A stretch of DNA of 64,000 bases from Bradyrhizobium sp. cir1 (lineage in GTDB: Bacteria > Pseudomonadota > Alphaproteobacteria > Rhizobiales > Xanthobacteraceae): assembly GCF_014198245.1 (NCBI RefSeq), contig NZ_JACIHE010000008.1, positions 1-64,000 of the forward strand, given 5' to 3'. Shown here in pieces: positions 7,689 to 15,497 of the stretch. Each line of letters begins with the position of its first letter. Within the stretch, counting starts at the first letter, position 1. A program made the translations under genes and the position numbers. The notes under the pieces were generated by a model. It saw nothing but the letters and a program-made list of their open reading frames with translations, searched no databases and was not told where the DNA came from.

Positions 7689-9854
7689 ATGAACAGGACA
7701 GTCTTTGCCCTCCCGGCCAGAAGTGAGTACGCGACCCGCGCGGGTCTCGCGATCACGCGCGTGGCGGAGCAGTTTACCGGCGGTGCCAACAGGCTCGACG
7801 ATCTCGTCAGCCTGCTCGACCGCCGCCGTGGCGTGGTGCTGTCCTCAGGCACGACCGTGCCCGGCCGCTACGAGAGCTTTGACCTCGGCTTCTCCGATCC
7901 GCCGCTCAAGCTCGAGACCACGGGCGTCAATTTCAAGCTGGAAGCGCTGAACGAACGCGGCCAGGTGCTGATCGCCTTCCTCGCTGACGTGCTGCGCGAG
8001 CCCTGCGTCGTGATCTCCGAGAGGTCGGCGACGCGCCTTGCCGGCCACATCATCCGCGGCGATGCGCCGATCGAGGAGGACCAGCGCACCCGGCGCGCCA
8101 GCGTGATGTCGCTGGTGCGCGACCTCGTCGCCGCCTTCTCCGCCAATGACGACGGGCTGCTCGGCCTGTTCGGCGCCTTCGCCTACGACCTCGTCTTCCA
8201 GATCGAGGATCTCGTGCAGAAGCGCCCGCGCGAGCAAGATCAGCGCGATATCGTGCTGTACGTGCCCGATCGCCTGCTGGCCTATGACCGCGCCACCGGC
8301 CGCGGCGTGGTGCTCTCCTACGACTTCGCCTGGAAGGGCAAATCGACGGAAGGCCTGCCGCGCGAGACCGCCGACAGCCCATATCTCAAGACACCGCGCC
8401 AGGGCTTTGCCGATCACGCGCCCGGCGAATATCAGGCCACCGTCGAGACCGCGCGCGCGGCGTTTGCCCGCGGCGATCTGTTCGAGGCCGTGCCGGGGCA
8501 GCTGTTTGCCGAGCCCTGCGACCGTTCGCCGGCCGAAGTGTTCCAGCGCCTCTGCGTCATCAACCCGTCGCCCTATGGCGCGCTGATGAATCTCGGCGAG
8601 GGCGAGTTTCTCGTCTCGGCTTCGCCCGAAATGTTCGTGCGCTCGGACGGCCGCCGCGTCGAGACCTGCCCGATCTCGGGCACGATCGCGCGCGGCACCG
8701 ATGCGATCGGTGATGCCGAGCAGATCCGCCAGCTCCTGAACTCGGAGAAGGACGAGTTCGAGCTCAACATGTGCACCGACGTCGACCGCAACGACAAGGC
8801 GCGCGTCTGCGTGCCCGGCACGATCAAGGTGCTGGCGCGCCGCCAGATCGAGACTTACTCAAAGCTGTTTCACACCGTCGATCACGTCGAGGGCATGCTG
8901 CGCCCCGGCTTCGACGCGCTCGATGCCTTCCTCACCCACGCCTGGGCCGTCACCGTCACCGGTGCGCCGAAGCTGTGGGCGATGCAGTTCGTCGAGGATC
9001 ACGAGCGCTCGCCGCGGCGCTGGTATGCGGGTGCGATCGGCGCGGTGAATTTCGACGGCAGCATCAATACCGGCCTCACCATCCGCACCATCCGCATGAA
9101 GGATGGCCTCGCCGAAGTGCGCGTCGGCGCCACCTGCCTGTTCGATTCCGATCCCGCCGCGGAAGACCGCGAATGCCAGGTCAAGGCCGCTGCGCTATTC
9201 CAGGCACTGCGAGGCGATCCGCCAAAGCCGCTCTCGACCTTCGCGCCGGATGCCACCGGCTCGGGCAAGCAGGTGCTGCTGATCGACCATGACGACAGTT
9301 TTGTGCACATGCTCGCCGATTATTTCCGCCAGGTCGGCGCCAGTGTCACCGTGGTCCGCTATGTGCATGCGCTCGACATGCTCAAAAAGAAGCAATGGGA
9401 TCTGCTCGTGCTGTCGCCCGGCCCTGGCCGCCCCGAAGACTTCGGGATCAGGAAGACCATCGATGCGGCGCTGGAGAAGAAGCTGCCGGTGTTCGGCGTC
9501 TGCCTCGGCGTGCAGGCGATCGGCGAATATTTCGGCGGCGAGCTCGGCCAGCTCACCCATCCCGCCCACGGCCGGCCCTCGCGGGTGCAGGTGCGCGGCG
9601 GGCGCCTGATGCGTAATCTGCCGAACGAGATCGTCATCGGCCGCTATCACTCGCTCTATGTCGAGCGCGACAGCATGCCCGAAGTTCTAAACGTCACCGC
9701 CAGCACCGAGGACGGCGTCGCCATGGCGCTGGAGCACAAGACCCTGCCGGTCGCCGGCGTGCAATTCCACCCGGAATCGCTGATGTCGCTCGGCGGCGAG
9801 GTGGGGTTACGTATTGTCGAGAATGCGTTCCGGCTGGATGCTGGGGCGAATTGA
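7689..9854 (+). CDS. trpE(G): Anthranilate synthase, fused TrpE-TrpG
   Basis: A 721-residue fusion making anthranilate from chorismate and glutamine, the first step of tryptophan synthesis. Residues about 1-505 are the chorismate-binding TrpE part (PISGTIARG, CTDVDRNDKARVC, TVTGAPKLWAMQ). Residues about 525-721 are the glutamine amidotransferase: IDHDDSFVHMLADYF, nucleophile cysteine in FGVCLGVQA, and the His/Glu pair in GVQFHPES. Start preceded by AGAGGATCAC. Controlled by the trpL attenuator; the other trp genes are elsewhere, as usual in rhizobia. Confidence 0.97.
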   Translation: MNRTVFALPARSEYATRAGLAITRVAEQFTGGANRLDDLVSLLDRRRGVVLSSGTTVPGRYESFDLGFSDPPLKLETTGVNFKLEALNERGQVLIAFLADVLREPCVVISERSATRLAGHIIRGDAPIEEDQRTRRASVMSLVRDLVAAFSANDDGLLGLFGAFAYDLVFQIEDLVQKRPREQDQRDIVLYVPDRLLAYDRATGRGVVLSYDFAWKGKSTEGLPRETADSPYLKTPRQGFADHAPGEYQATVETARAAFARGDLFEAVPGQLFAEPCDRSPAEVFQRLCVINPSPYGALMNLGEGEFLVSASPEMFVRSDGRRVETCPISGTIARGTDAIGDAEQIRQLLNSEKDEFELNMCTDVDRNDKARVCVPGTIKVLARRQIETYSKLFHTVDHVEGMLRPGFDALDAFLTHAWAVTVTGAPKLWAMQFVEDHERSPRRWYAGAIGAVNFDGSINTGLTIRTIRMKDGLAEVRVGATCLFDSDPAAEDRECQVKAAALFQALRGDPPKPLSTFAPDATGSGKQVLLIDHDDSFVHMLADYFRQVGASVTVVRYVHALDMLKKKQWDLLVLSPGPGRPEDFGIRKTIDAALEKKLPVFGVCLGVQAIGEYFGGELGQLTHPAHGRPSRVQVRGGRLMRNLPNEIVIGRYHSLYVERDSMPEVLNVTASTEDGVAMALEHKTLPVAGVQFHPESLMSLGGEVGLRIVENAFRLDAGAN

Positions 9855-9861
9855 ATGAGTG

Positions 9862-9976
9862 TCGTCATTGCGAGGAGCCCGCGACAAAATTGCGAAGCAA
9901 TTTTGCGCTGGCGACGAAGCAATCCAGACTGCTGCCGCGGAGAAGAACTGGATTGCTTCGCTTCGCTCGCAATGAC
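9862..9976. repeat. Interspersed palindromic repeat, family B (copy 1)
   Basis: CGTCATTGCGAGGAGCCC at the left, CGCTCGCAATGACGG at the right, with AAGCAATCCAG and CTGGATTGCTTCG as the inner inverted pair. Further copies at 50391-50481 and 59691-59770. Confidence 0.9.
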
Positions 9977-10002
9977 GGTGGAGAAGCCAGAGCGAGATAA
10001 CC

Positions 10003-10542
10003 ATGACCTTTGACCACGACATCAAGGCGAGCGTCCGGACCATTCCCGACTATCCCAAGCCGGGGATCATGTTCCGCGACATCACGACCCTGCTCGCGGA
10101 CGCGCGCGCGTTTCGCCGCGCGGTCGACGAGCTCGTCAATCCCTGGGCGGGCAACAAGATCGACAAGGTCGCCGGCATGGAGGCGCGGGGCTTCATCATC
10201 GGCGGCGCGGTGGCGCATCAGCTCTCGGCCGGCTTCGTGCCGATCCGAAAGAAAGGCAAGCTGCCGCACACCACGGTGCGCATCGCCTATTCGCTCGAAT
10301 ACGGCATCGACGAGATGGAAATGCATGTCGACGCGATCCAGCCCGGCGAGCGCGTGATCCTGGTCGACGACCTCATCGCCACCGGCGGCACCGCCGAGGG
10401 CGCGGTGAAGCTGTTGCGCCAGATCGGCGCCAACGTCGTCGCCGCCTGCTTCATCATCGACCTGCCCGAGCTCGGCGGCGCCGCCAAGCTGCGCGCCATG
10501 GACGTGCCGGTACGCACGCTGATGACGTTCGAAGGGCACTGA
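10003..10542 (+). CDS. apt: Adenine phosphoribosyltransferase
   Basis: Purine salvage: adenine plus PRPP to AMP. 179 residues, full length. DYPKPGIMFRDITTLL at the N-terminus and the PRPP loop VILVDDLIATGGTAEGA are diagnostic. Stands alone, separated from trpE(G) by a family B repeat. Confidence 0.96.
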   Translation: MTFDHDIKASVRTIPDYPKPGIMFRDITTLLADARAFRRAVDELVNPWAGNKIDKVAGMEARGFIIGGAVAHQLSAGFVPIRKKGKLPHTTVRIAYSLEYGIDEMEMHVDAIQPGERVILVDDLIATGGTAEGAVKLLRQIGANVVAACFIIDLPELGGAAKLRAMDVPVRTLMTFEGH

Positions 10543-10603
10543 GCGGGGCGTTGAACGTCGCCCTGGCCTATTTGTTTGGATTGCTGCCGGCCGCGGCCTC
10601 GGT

Positions 10604-10630
10604 CCACCTCTCCCCGCTGGGGAGAGGTGA
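10604..10630. repeat. Fragment of family D palindromic repeat
   Basis: CCACCTCTCCCC, GCT, GGGGAGAGGTG: only the terminal hairpin of the family D element seen in full at 22178-22339. It lies between convergent apt and the first ParA-like gene and could act as a bidirectional stem-loop. Confidence 0.7.
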
Positions 10631-10655
10631 GCACCGAGTTCGCTGGCCGAGCACC

Positions 10656-11324
10656 CTACGACCGTTGCAGGATCAGGCTGAGCTCAAGCTCCCGGAAGGC
10701 GAGGTAATTCCTGCGGGTCCACTGGTGCAGCTCGGTGGAGTGGTCCTTCTCCTGGCGCAGATAGCCGGTGAAGGAGAAGTTGAGCCGGTCGATATAGGTC
10801 TTGAGGAAGCCGGGCAGCGCGGGCAGGCGGAACAGCCGGCCACCTGCCATCGCGGGCGGAAGCTCGCCGCGCACGACATATTCGTTGTCGACCGTGATCA
10901 GGTTCATCCGCGGGATCTGCCCGCGCAGCATCTCATGGGCGCGGGCCGAGACGCGGTCGGTGTCCGCCATGAACAGGATCTGGGGCGCGACATGGCGGCG
11001 CGCCGCCTCCTTGAGCAGGCCGATCTCCTCGGTCATCTTGAAGAACTCGTCGAAGGCGTGGAAGCCGAGGTCGATGACCTTGGCGAGACCGTCGTCGACG
11101 ATGACGCGGTCCATCAGCTGCATCTTGCCGTAGGTGTCGATCACGTCGGCGGTCTCCGTGATCTTCGGCAAATAATCCAGCAGCGACGGCTCCTTCAGGT
11201 TGACGTCGAAGGCCGCGACGTTGCCGTTCTTGAGCAGCAGGAATTCGCTCAACAGCCGCGCCAGCAGGGTCTTGCCGACCTGCGGGCGGGGCGAGCAGAT
11301 GATGTAGACCGGGGTCGCGGACAT
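10656..11324 (-). CDS. P-loop ATPase of the ParA/MinD type, unknown role (1)
   Basis: 222 residues. The Walker A loop is at the N-terminus, SPRPQVGKTLLAR, a divergent form that lacks the signature lysine pattern KGG of ParA. FLLLKNGNVAAFDVN is a switch-like strand. Distal half has no motif I recognise. It follows a second ParA-like gene by 63 bp on the same strand, so the two probably act together. No parB, conjugation or cell-division gene is adjacent, so segregation, polar positioning and capsule/export control all remain open. Confidence 0.7.
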   Translation of the reverse strand: MSATPVYIICSPRPQVGKTLLARLLSEFLLLKNGNVAAFDVNLKEPSLLDYLPKITETADVIDTYGKMQLMDRVIVDDGLAKVIDLGFHAFDEFFKMTEEIGLLKEAARRHVAPQILFMADTDRVSARAHEMLRGQIPRMNLITVDNEYVVRGELPPAMAGGRLFRLPALPGFLKTYIDRLNFSFTGYLRQEKDHSTELHQWTRRNYLAFRELELSLILQRS

Positions 11325-11387
11325 TGCAGGCTATTATTTGAGCGAACTTGTCGCCCCAATCCAGCCGTATCCGCCCTAGGTCCGCAA

Positions 11388-12140
11388 CTATTTTTCGCTG
11401 TTGCGGGTCGCCGGCTTCGAACCGACGATGTCGGTCAGGCGGATGCGGTCGAATTCGCTCCAGACATTGGCCAGCCAGTGCCGGACATAGCCGCGCAGCA
11501 CGAACGAATAGTTCGCGGCCTCGTCGCTGATGCCCTTGTTGGCGACGAATTTCAGGAACGGGACGGAGGACACCTCGACCTGCTCATAGGCCATCTCGTT
11601 GAGCTTGGGGATGGTGAGCTCGGTGGCGTCCTTGATGCGGTGGAAGTAGGAATTATAGGTCGCCTGGTCCCACTGGAAGAACTGGGTGTCGTTGATGAAG
11701 TTCTTCACCAGGAAATATTTCGCGCCGGTCATGAAGCCCGCGGTCTCGGCGATCTCCTCCAGCGAGGCGATCGAGGGGCCGAGGATGTGGAACACCGCGA
11801 AGGTGATTTGGCCGGCCTTGGCGGCGTCGAGGAAGCCGATGTCGCGCAGCGAAGCCAGCGCCGGCGAGAGCAGGCCGGCGCGGACGTCGATGACGGTGAC
11901 CGACGGGCTGACAGCGTTGAGCGTGTCGAAGATCTTCATCTGGTCGGCCGTCGTCGTCATGTCGACGATCTCGGTGATGTCAGGATGGAAGCGCTTCAGG
12001 GTTCCGCGTGGCGATTCCGTGTCGAACGCGCGGGTCGGCACGTTGTTGGCTGAGAAATAATCGAGCAGGGTGCGCGACACCGTGGTCTTGCCGACCCCGC
12101 CCTTGTCCGCGCCCACCACAACCACTGCCGGTTTTGCCAT
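11388..12140 (-). CDS. P-loop ATPase of the ParA/MinD type, unknown role (2)
   Basis: 250 residues beginning MAKPAVVVVGADKGGVGKTT, a canonical deviant Walker A (KGGVGKT) with signature lysine. AFDTESPRGTLKRFHPD and VTVIDVRAGLLS look like the switch I and Walker B strands. The C-terminal half is aromatic-rich (FFQWDQATYNSYFHR). It begins a two-gene unit with the ATPase at 10656-11324. Known in family terms only as a ParA-like NTPase; the specific function is unknown to me. Confidence 0.75.
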   Translation of the reverse strand: MAKPAVVVVGADKGGVGKTTVSRTLLDYFSANNVPTRAFDTESPRGTLKRFHPDITEIVDMTTTADQMKIFDTLNAVSPSVTVIDVRAGLLSPALASLRDIGFLDAAKAGQITFAVFHILGPSIASLEEIAETAGFMTGAKYFLVKNFINDTQFFQWDQATYNSYFHRIKDATELTIPKLNEMAYEQVEVSSVPFLKFVANKGISDEAANYSFVLRGYVRHWLANVWSEFDRIRLTDIVGSKPATRNSEK

Positions 12141-12348
12141 TGCTGTCCCCTAACGCGCGCCCCCGATCGCGAGGTCGCAATCGGCCGGGCCCCAAATCGA
12201 TGTCCCAAAAGACGTCCCAAGTCTGCTGTTGGGCGCGAACATGGCAGAAACAAGGGAGAATTCAATTCCTTGCGCCCCTGTTGCGGCAATTCCCGAGGTT
12301 TTTCCCGATCGGTGTCAAACCCGCCACGAACCGTGGCGGTCACATGGC

Positions 12349-13557
12349 TCAGTGGCGGCCCCACGGTCCCATTGGATTGGCTGCCGGGGCGCCTGAGGGG
12401 CTTGGTGCGGGCACGGGCGGCGGGCTGGCCGGACCGGCTGCATCGCCCCATGGCCCCTGCGAAAGCGGTGGCGGGGTATCCTGCGCCTCGGGTTGTTCCG
12501 TTTCGGGCTGATCCGTCTCTTCAGTGGGGTCCGGCAGCGGACCGGGGTCATGGCCGCCGGCGAACTTGACCAGCGCGTCGACCCGGGACTGCACGGAAGG
12601 GTGGGTCGCGAACAGGTCGGCAAAGCCCTCGCGCGGATTGTCGACGCAGAGCTCCATCACCGCCGAGGTCGCGCCCGGCAACTCGCCGCGATTCTCGATC
12701 TTGCGCAGGGCCGAGATCATGGCATCCGGGTCTTTGGTCAGTTCGACCGAGCCGGCGTCGGCGAGATATTCGCGCGACCGCGACAATGCGAGCTTCACCA
12801 CCTGCGACATCAGCCAGGCCACCACGATCAGCACGACCGCGATGATGATGACGATCACCGCACCACCGCCCGAGTTCTTGCTGTCGCTGCTCGAGGAGGA
12901 CGAGCGCGACGACGAGGAGGAGCCCGAGGACCACGAGCCGCCGGAATTCCAGCTCAAATTCGTGAACAGGCGGAAGAACAATTCGCCGAAGAAGCCGACC
13001 ACGCCGGCGATGATGACGGCGACCACCATGAGCTGCACGTCGCCGTTCTTGATATGGGTCAGCTCGTGACCCAGAACCGCCTCGATCTCCTTGTCGTTCA
13101 GCGCGTTGAGGAGGCCGGTGGTGACGGTGACCGAATATTGCCGCGGGTTGAGGCCGGTCGCGAACGCGTTCAGCGCCGGGCTCTCCATGATCTTCAGCTT
13201 CGGCATGGTGATGCCGCGCGAGATGCAGAGGTTTTCGAGCAGGTTGTAGAGCCGCGGCTCTTCCTGCCGGGTTACGTCATGGCCGCCGGTCACCGCATCG
13301 ATCATCGACTGATGGAAGAAATAGGCAATCACGACCCAGACGGCCGCCGCGATCGTCGCAAAGGGCGCGGCCTTGAGCAGGTCGGAGAAGGCATGCCTCA
13401 GATAGTAGGCGACGGTCTCATTGCTGTTGATGAGCACTTCGGCGACCAGCGCGCCGGCATAGACCAGCACGTAGACCAGCGCGAACAGGCCGCCGAGCAG
13501 CAGCATCGAACGAAACTTGTTCGAGGCGATGTGCGTGTAGAGACCATACGCGGCCAT
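12349..13557 (-). CDS. Membrane-bound M48 family zinc metalloprotease
   Basis: 402 residues, HtpX-like. Two N-terminal membrane segments (about 18-45 and 66-84), zinc motif HELTH at residues 164-168 with a downstream glutamate in the REYLADAGSVEL block, a serine-rich stretch (SSGSSSSSRSSSSSS) before a further hydrophobic helix (AVIVIIIAVVLIVVAWL), and a proline-rich acidic tail. Downstream of lemA, a common bacterial pairing in which LemA is thought to help the protease at the membrane. Envelope protein quality control is the likely role. Confidence 0.88.
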   Translation of the reverse strand: MAAYGLYTHIASNKFRSMLLLGGLFALVYVLVYAGALVAEVLINSNETVAYYLRHAFSDLLKAAPFATIAAAVWVVIAYFFHQSMIDAVTGGHDVTRQEEPRLYNLLENLCISRGITMPKLKIMESPALNAFATGLNPRQYSVTVTTGLLNALNDKEIEAVLGHELTHIKNGDVQLMVVAVIIAGVVGFFGELFFRLFTNLSWNSGGSWSSGSSSSSRSSSSSSDSKNSGGGAVIVIIIAVVLIVVAWLMSQVVKLALSRSREYLADAGSVELTKDPDAMISALRKIENRGELPGATSAVMELCVDNPREGFADLFATHPSVQSRVDALVKFAGGHDPGPLPDPTEETDQPETEQPEAQDTPPPLSQGPWGDAAGPASPPPVPAPSPSGAPAANPMGPWGRH

Positions 13558-13580
13558 GACGCTTCTTCGTCAAAGTTTGT

Positions 13581-13660
13581 CGTTCCGGGGCGCGCCGAAG
13601 GCGTGAACCCGGAACCTCGAGATTCCGGGTTCGTCGCTTCGCGACGCCCCGGAATGACGG
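13581..13660. repeat. Interspersed palindromic repeat, family C (copy 2)
   Basis: CGTTCCGGGGCGCG to CGCCCCGGAATGACGG, with inner GAACCCGGAACCTCGAGATTC. It sits between lemA and the M48 protease gene, inside what looks like one transcription unit, and so would be transcribed as a stem-loop between the two cistrons. Confidence 0.9.
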
Positions 13661-13686
13661 AGAAAAACAATGGACATGTTAGGCAA

Positions 13687-14247
13687 TCAGAACTTCACCT
13701 GAGGCGCCGCCTCGACCTCGGTGCGGCTGGAGCCGAGATCGAAGAAGTCCTTCCTGGTGAAGCCGAACATGCCGGCGAACAGCGCCGCGGGCATCTGTTG
13801 GATGCCGGTGTTGTATTCTTGGACCGCGTTGTTGAAGAAGCGGCGGCTGGCCGCGATCTTGTTCTCGAGGTCCGACAGCTCGCTCGCGAGCTGCTGGAAA
13901 TTGGCGTTGGCCTTGAGGTCCGGATAGGCCTCCGACAGCGCGATCAGCCGGCCGAGCGCGCCGGAGAGCTGATTCTCGGCCGCGGACACCTGCGCCGGAC
14001 CCTGCGCCGACATCGCCGAGTTGCGTGCCTTGATGACGTCGTCGAGCGTGCCGCGCTCGTGCGAGGCATAGCCCTTCACGGTCTCGACCAGGTTCGGGAC
14101 CAGGTCGTGGCGCTGCTTGAGCTGCACGTCGATATCGGCAAAGGCCTGGCCGACGCGCTGGCTCAGCGCCACCAGGCGGTTGTAGGCACTGAAGGCCAGG
14201 AACACGAGGACGACGATGACGCCGAGAACGATCCAGCCGGTCGACAT
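13687..14247 (-). CDS. lemA: LemA family protein
   Basis: 186 residues: one N-terminal membrane helix (GWIVLGVIVVLVFLAFSAYNR) then a long helical domain with the family blocks LVALSQRVGQAFADIDVQLKQRHDLVPNLV and AYPDLKANANFQQL. A TCAGGAGTTCTCC leader supports the start at 14247. Partner of the downstream M48 protease. Confidence 0.92.
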   Translation of the reverse strand: MSTGWIVLGVIVVLVFLAFSAYNRLVALSQRVGQAFADIDVQLKQRHDLVPNLVETVKGYASHERGTLDDVIKARNSAMSAQGPAQVSAAENQLSGALGRLIALSEAYPDLKANANFQQLASELSDLENKIAASRRFFNNAVQEYNTGIQQMPAALFAGMFGFTRKDFFDLGSSRTEVEAAPQVKF

Positions 14248-14386
14248 GGAGAACTCCTGAAGGGGGAAGCAGGCGGGCGCTAGGGTAGACCAAATTGGCG
14301 CGGAGCGAGAGCCCCGGCGTGGGGGGAAGGTAAGGCTTGGTCGGGTCAGGAACCGTCCGAGTTCAAGGCAAAAGCCCTGATCGAGG

Positions 14387-15367
14387 TTAACTTTCGGCAA
14401 TGACGGCATCGCCCCAGCGCCAGCGCCGGGCGCTTGCATAGGCGGCCTTGTCGCGGCGGGGCACCTTCGTCAGCTCGACGCCGTCCTCGGTGCAGAGCTT
14501 TGCCGTGATCTCGGCCTTGCCGACATCCGGCGGCGCCAGCACGCGCGCGGCGCGCGTTGCCGGTGGCGTGCGGGTCAGGGCGACGTAGATGAAGCGCTCG
14601 TCTTCGAACGGCACCTCGGCGCCCTTGATCTGCCGGTGGGCCTGCGAGCGCGGCAGGCGCTGGGAGAAATGGCACCAGTCGGGCGCGGTGAGCGGGCAGG
14701 GTTTTTCGTGCGGGCAGGGCGCGGCGACGAAGGCACCAGCTGCGATCAGCTGCTGGCGCAGCGCGAGGATGCGGGCGTAGCCGGCGGGTGTGCCGGGCTC
14801 GATCACGACCAGCGCATGGCGCGCTTTCGCCCACATCGCTTCCGCGAGCTTGCGCTGCTCGCTCTCGCCGAGCTCGCCGATGATGTAGCTGGCAATGACG
14901 AGATCGGCTTGCGAGACCTCCGCGAGGTTGCCGCCGGCATCGCCGGGCAGATAGCGGCAATCGGCCAGACGCGTGCTGTCGCGAGCGAGTTCGAGCGCAA
15001 GGCGGCTCAGCGTGGCGTTGGCGTCGAGCAGCGTAAAGTCCTGCAGCGAGGGAAACGCCTCCGCGGCGGCCCAGCTCGCGGTGCCCGGGCCTGCGCCGAC
15101 GTCGAGCAGCGTCTCAGGCGCAAGGTTCGGTGCGATCTCGGTGAGCGCATTCAGGCTGGCCGCCACGGCAGCGTAGGTCGCCGGCATGCGCGCCAGCGCA
15201 TAGGCGAGGGCGTCGGCCTCGGACTTGATCGTGCCGGAGCCGCCGCCGGCGCGATAGGTGGTCGAGATTTTCTGAGATCGCTGTGCCGCGTCGGTGCGGG
15301 AGAAGCCCTGCAGCTTGCCGTCGAGGGCGGCTTTCAATTCGGTGGGGAGGGTGGGGGTTATCATCAT
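14387..15367 (-). CDS. Rsm22-like small ribosomal subunit methyltransferase
   Basis: 326 residues of the Rsm22 family, relatives of a mitochondrial ribosome assembly factor. The SAM site is LLDVGAGPGTASWAA (about 87-101). Cysteines in CPHEKPCPL and APDWCHFSQR match positions proposed to bind an iron-sulfur cluster in the family. The start codon pair ATGATG (15364-15367) lies at the edge of a palindromic repeat, with no strong ribosome binding site, so the start is uncertain by one codon or more. Downstream of smc. Confidence 0.85.
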   Translation of the reverse strand: MMITPTLPTELKAALDGKLQGFSRTDAAQRSQKISTTYRAGGGSGTIKSEADALAYALARMPATYAAVAASLNALTEIAPNLAPETLLDVGAGPGTASWAAAEAFPSLQDFTLLDANATLSRLALELARDSTRLADCRYLPGDAGGNLAEVSQADLVIASYIIGELGESEQRKLAEAMWAKARHALVVIEPGTPAGYARILALRQQLIAAGAFVAAPCPHEKPCPLTAPDWCHFSQRLPRSQAHRQIKGAEVPFEDERFIYVALTRTPPATRAARVLAPPDVGKAEITAKLCTEDGVELTKVPRRDKAAYASARRWRWGDAVIAES

Positions 15368-15471
15368 CCGCAGTCATGCCCCGCGAAGGCGGGGCATCCA
15401 GTACTCCGTGACAGTGCCGTCAACCGAGAAGCTGCGGCGTACTGGATCATCCGCCTTCGCGGATGATGACG
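15363..15471. repeat. Interspersed palindromic repeat, family G
   Basis: TCATCCGCAGTCATGCCCCGC at the left and CGCGGATGATGACG at the right; inner CCAGTACTCC and GCGTACTGG also pair. Lies between smc and the Rsm22-like gene and overlaps the start of the latter. Confidence 0.85.
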
Positions 15472-15497
15472 TCAATGGGTGTGGCGCGACCGAGCTA

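Noticed and set aside
10551..12053. 500-codon plus-strand frame opposite the ParA-like genes
   Set aside because: Spans a repeat, two genes and their spacer on the other strand and has no start context or motifs; a shadow.
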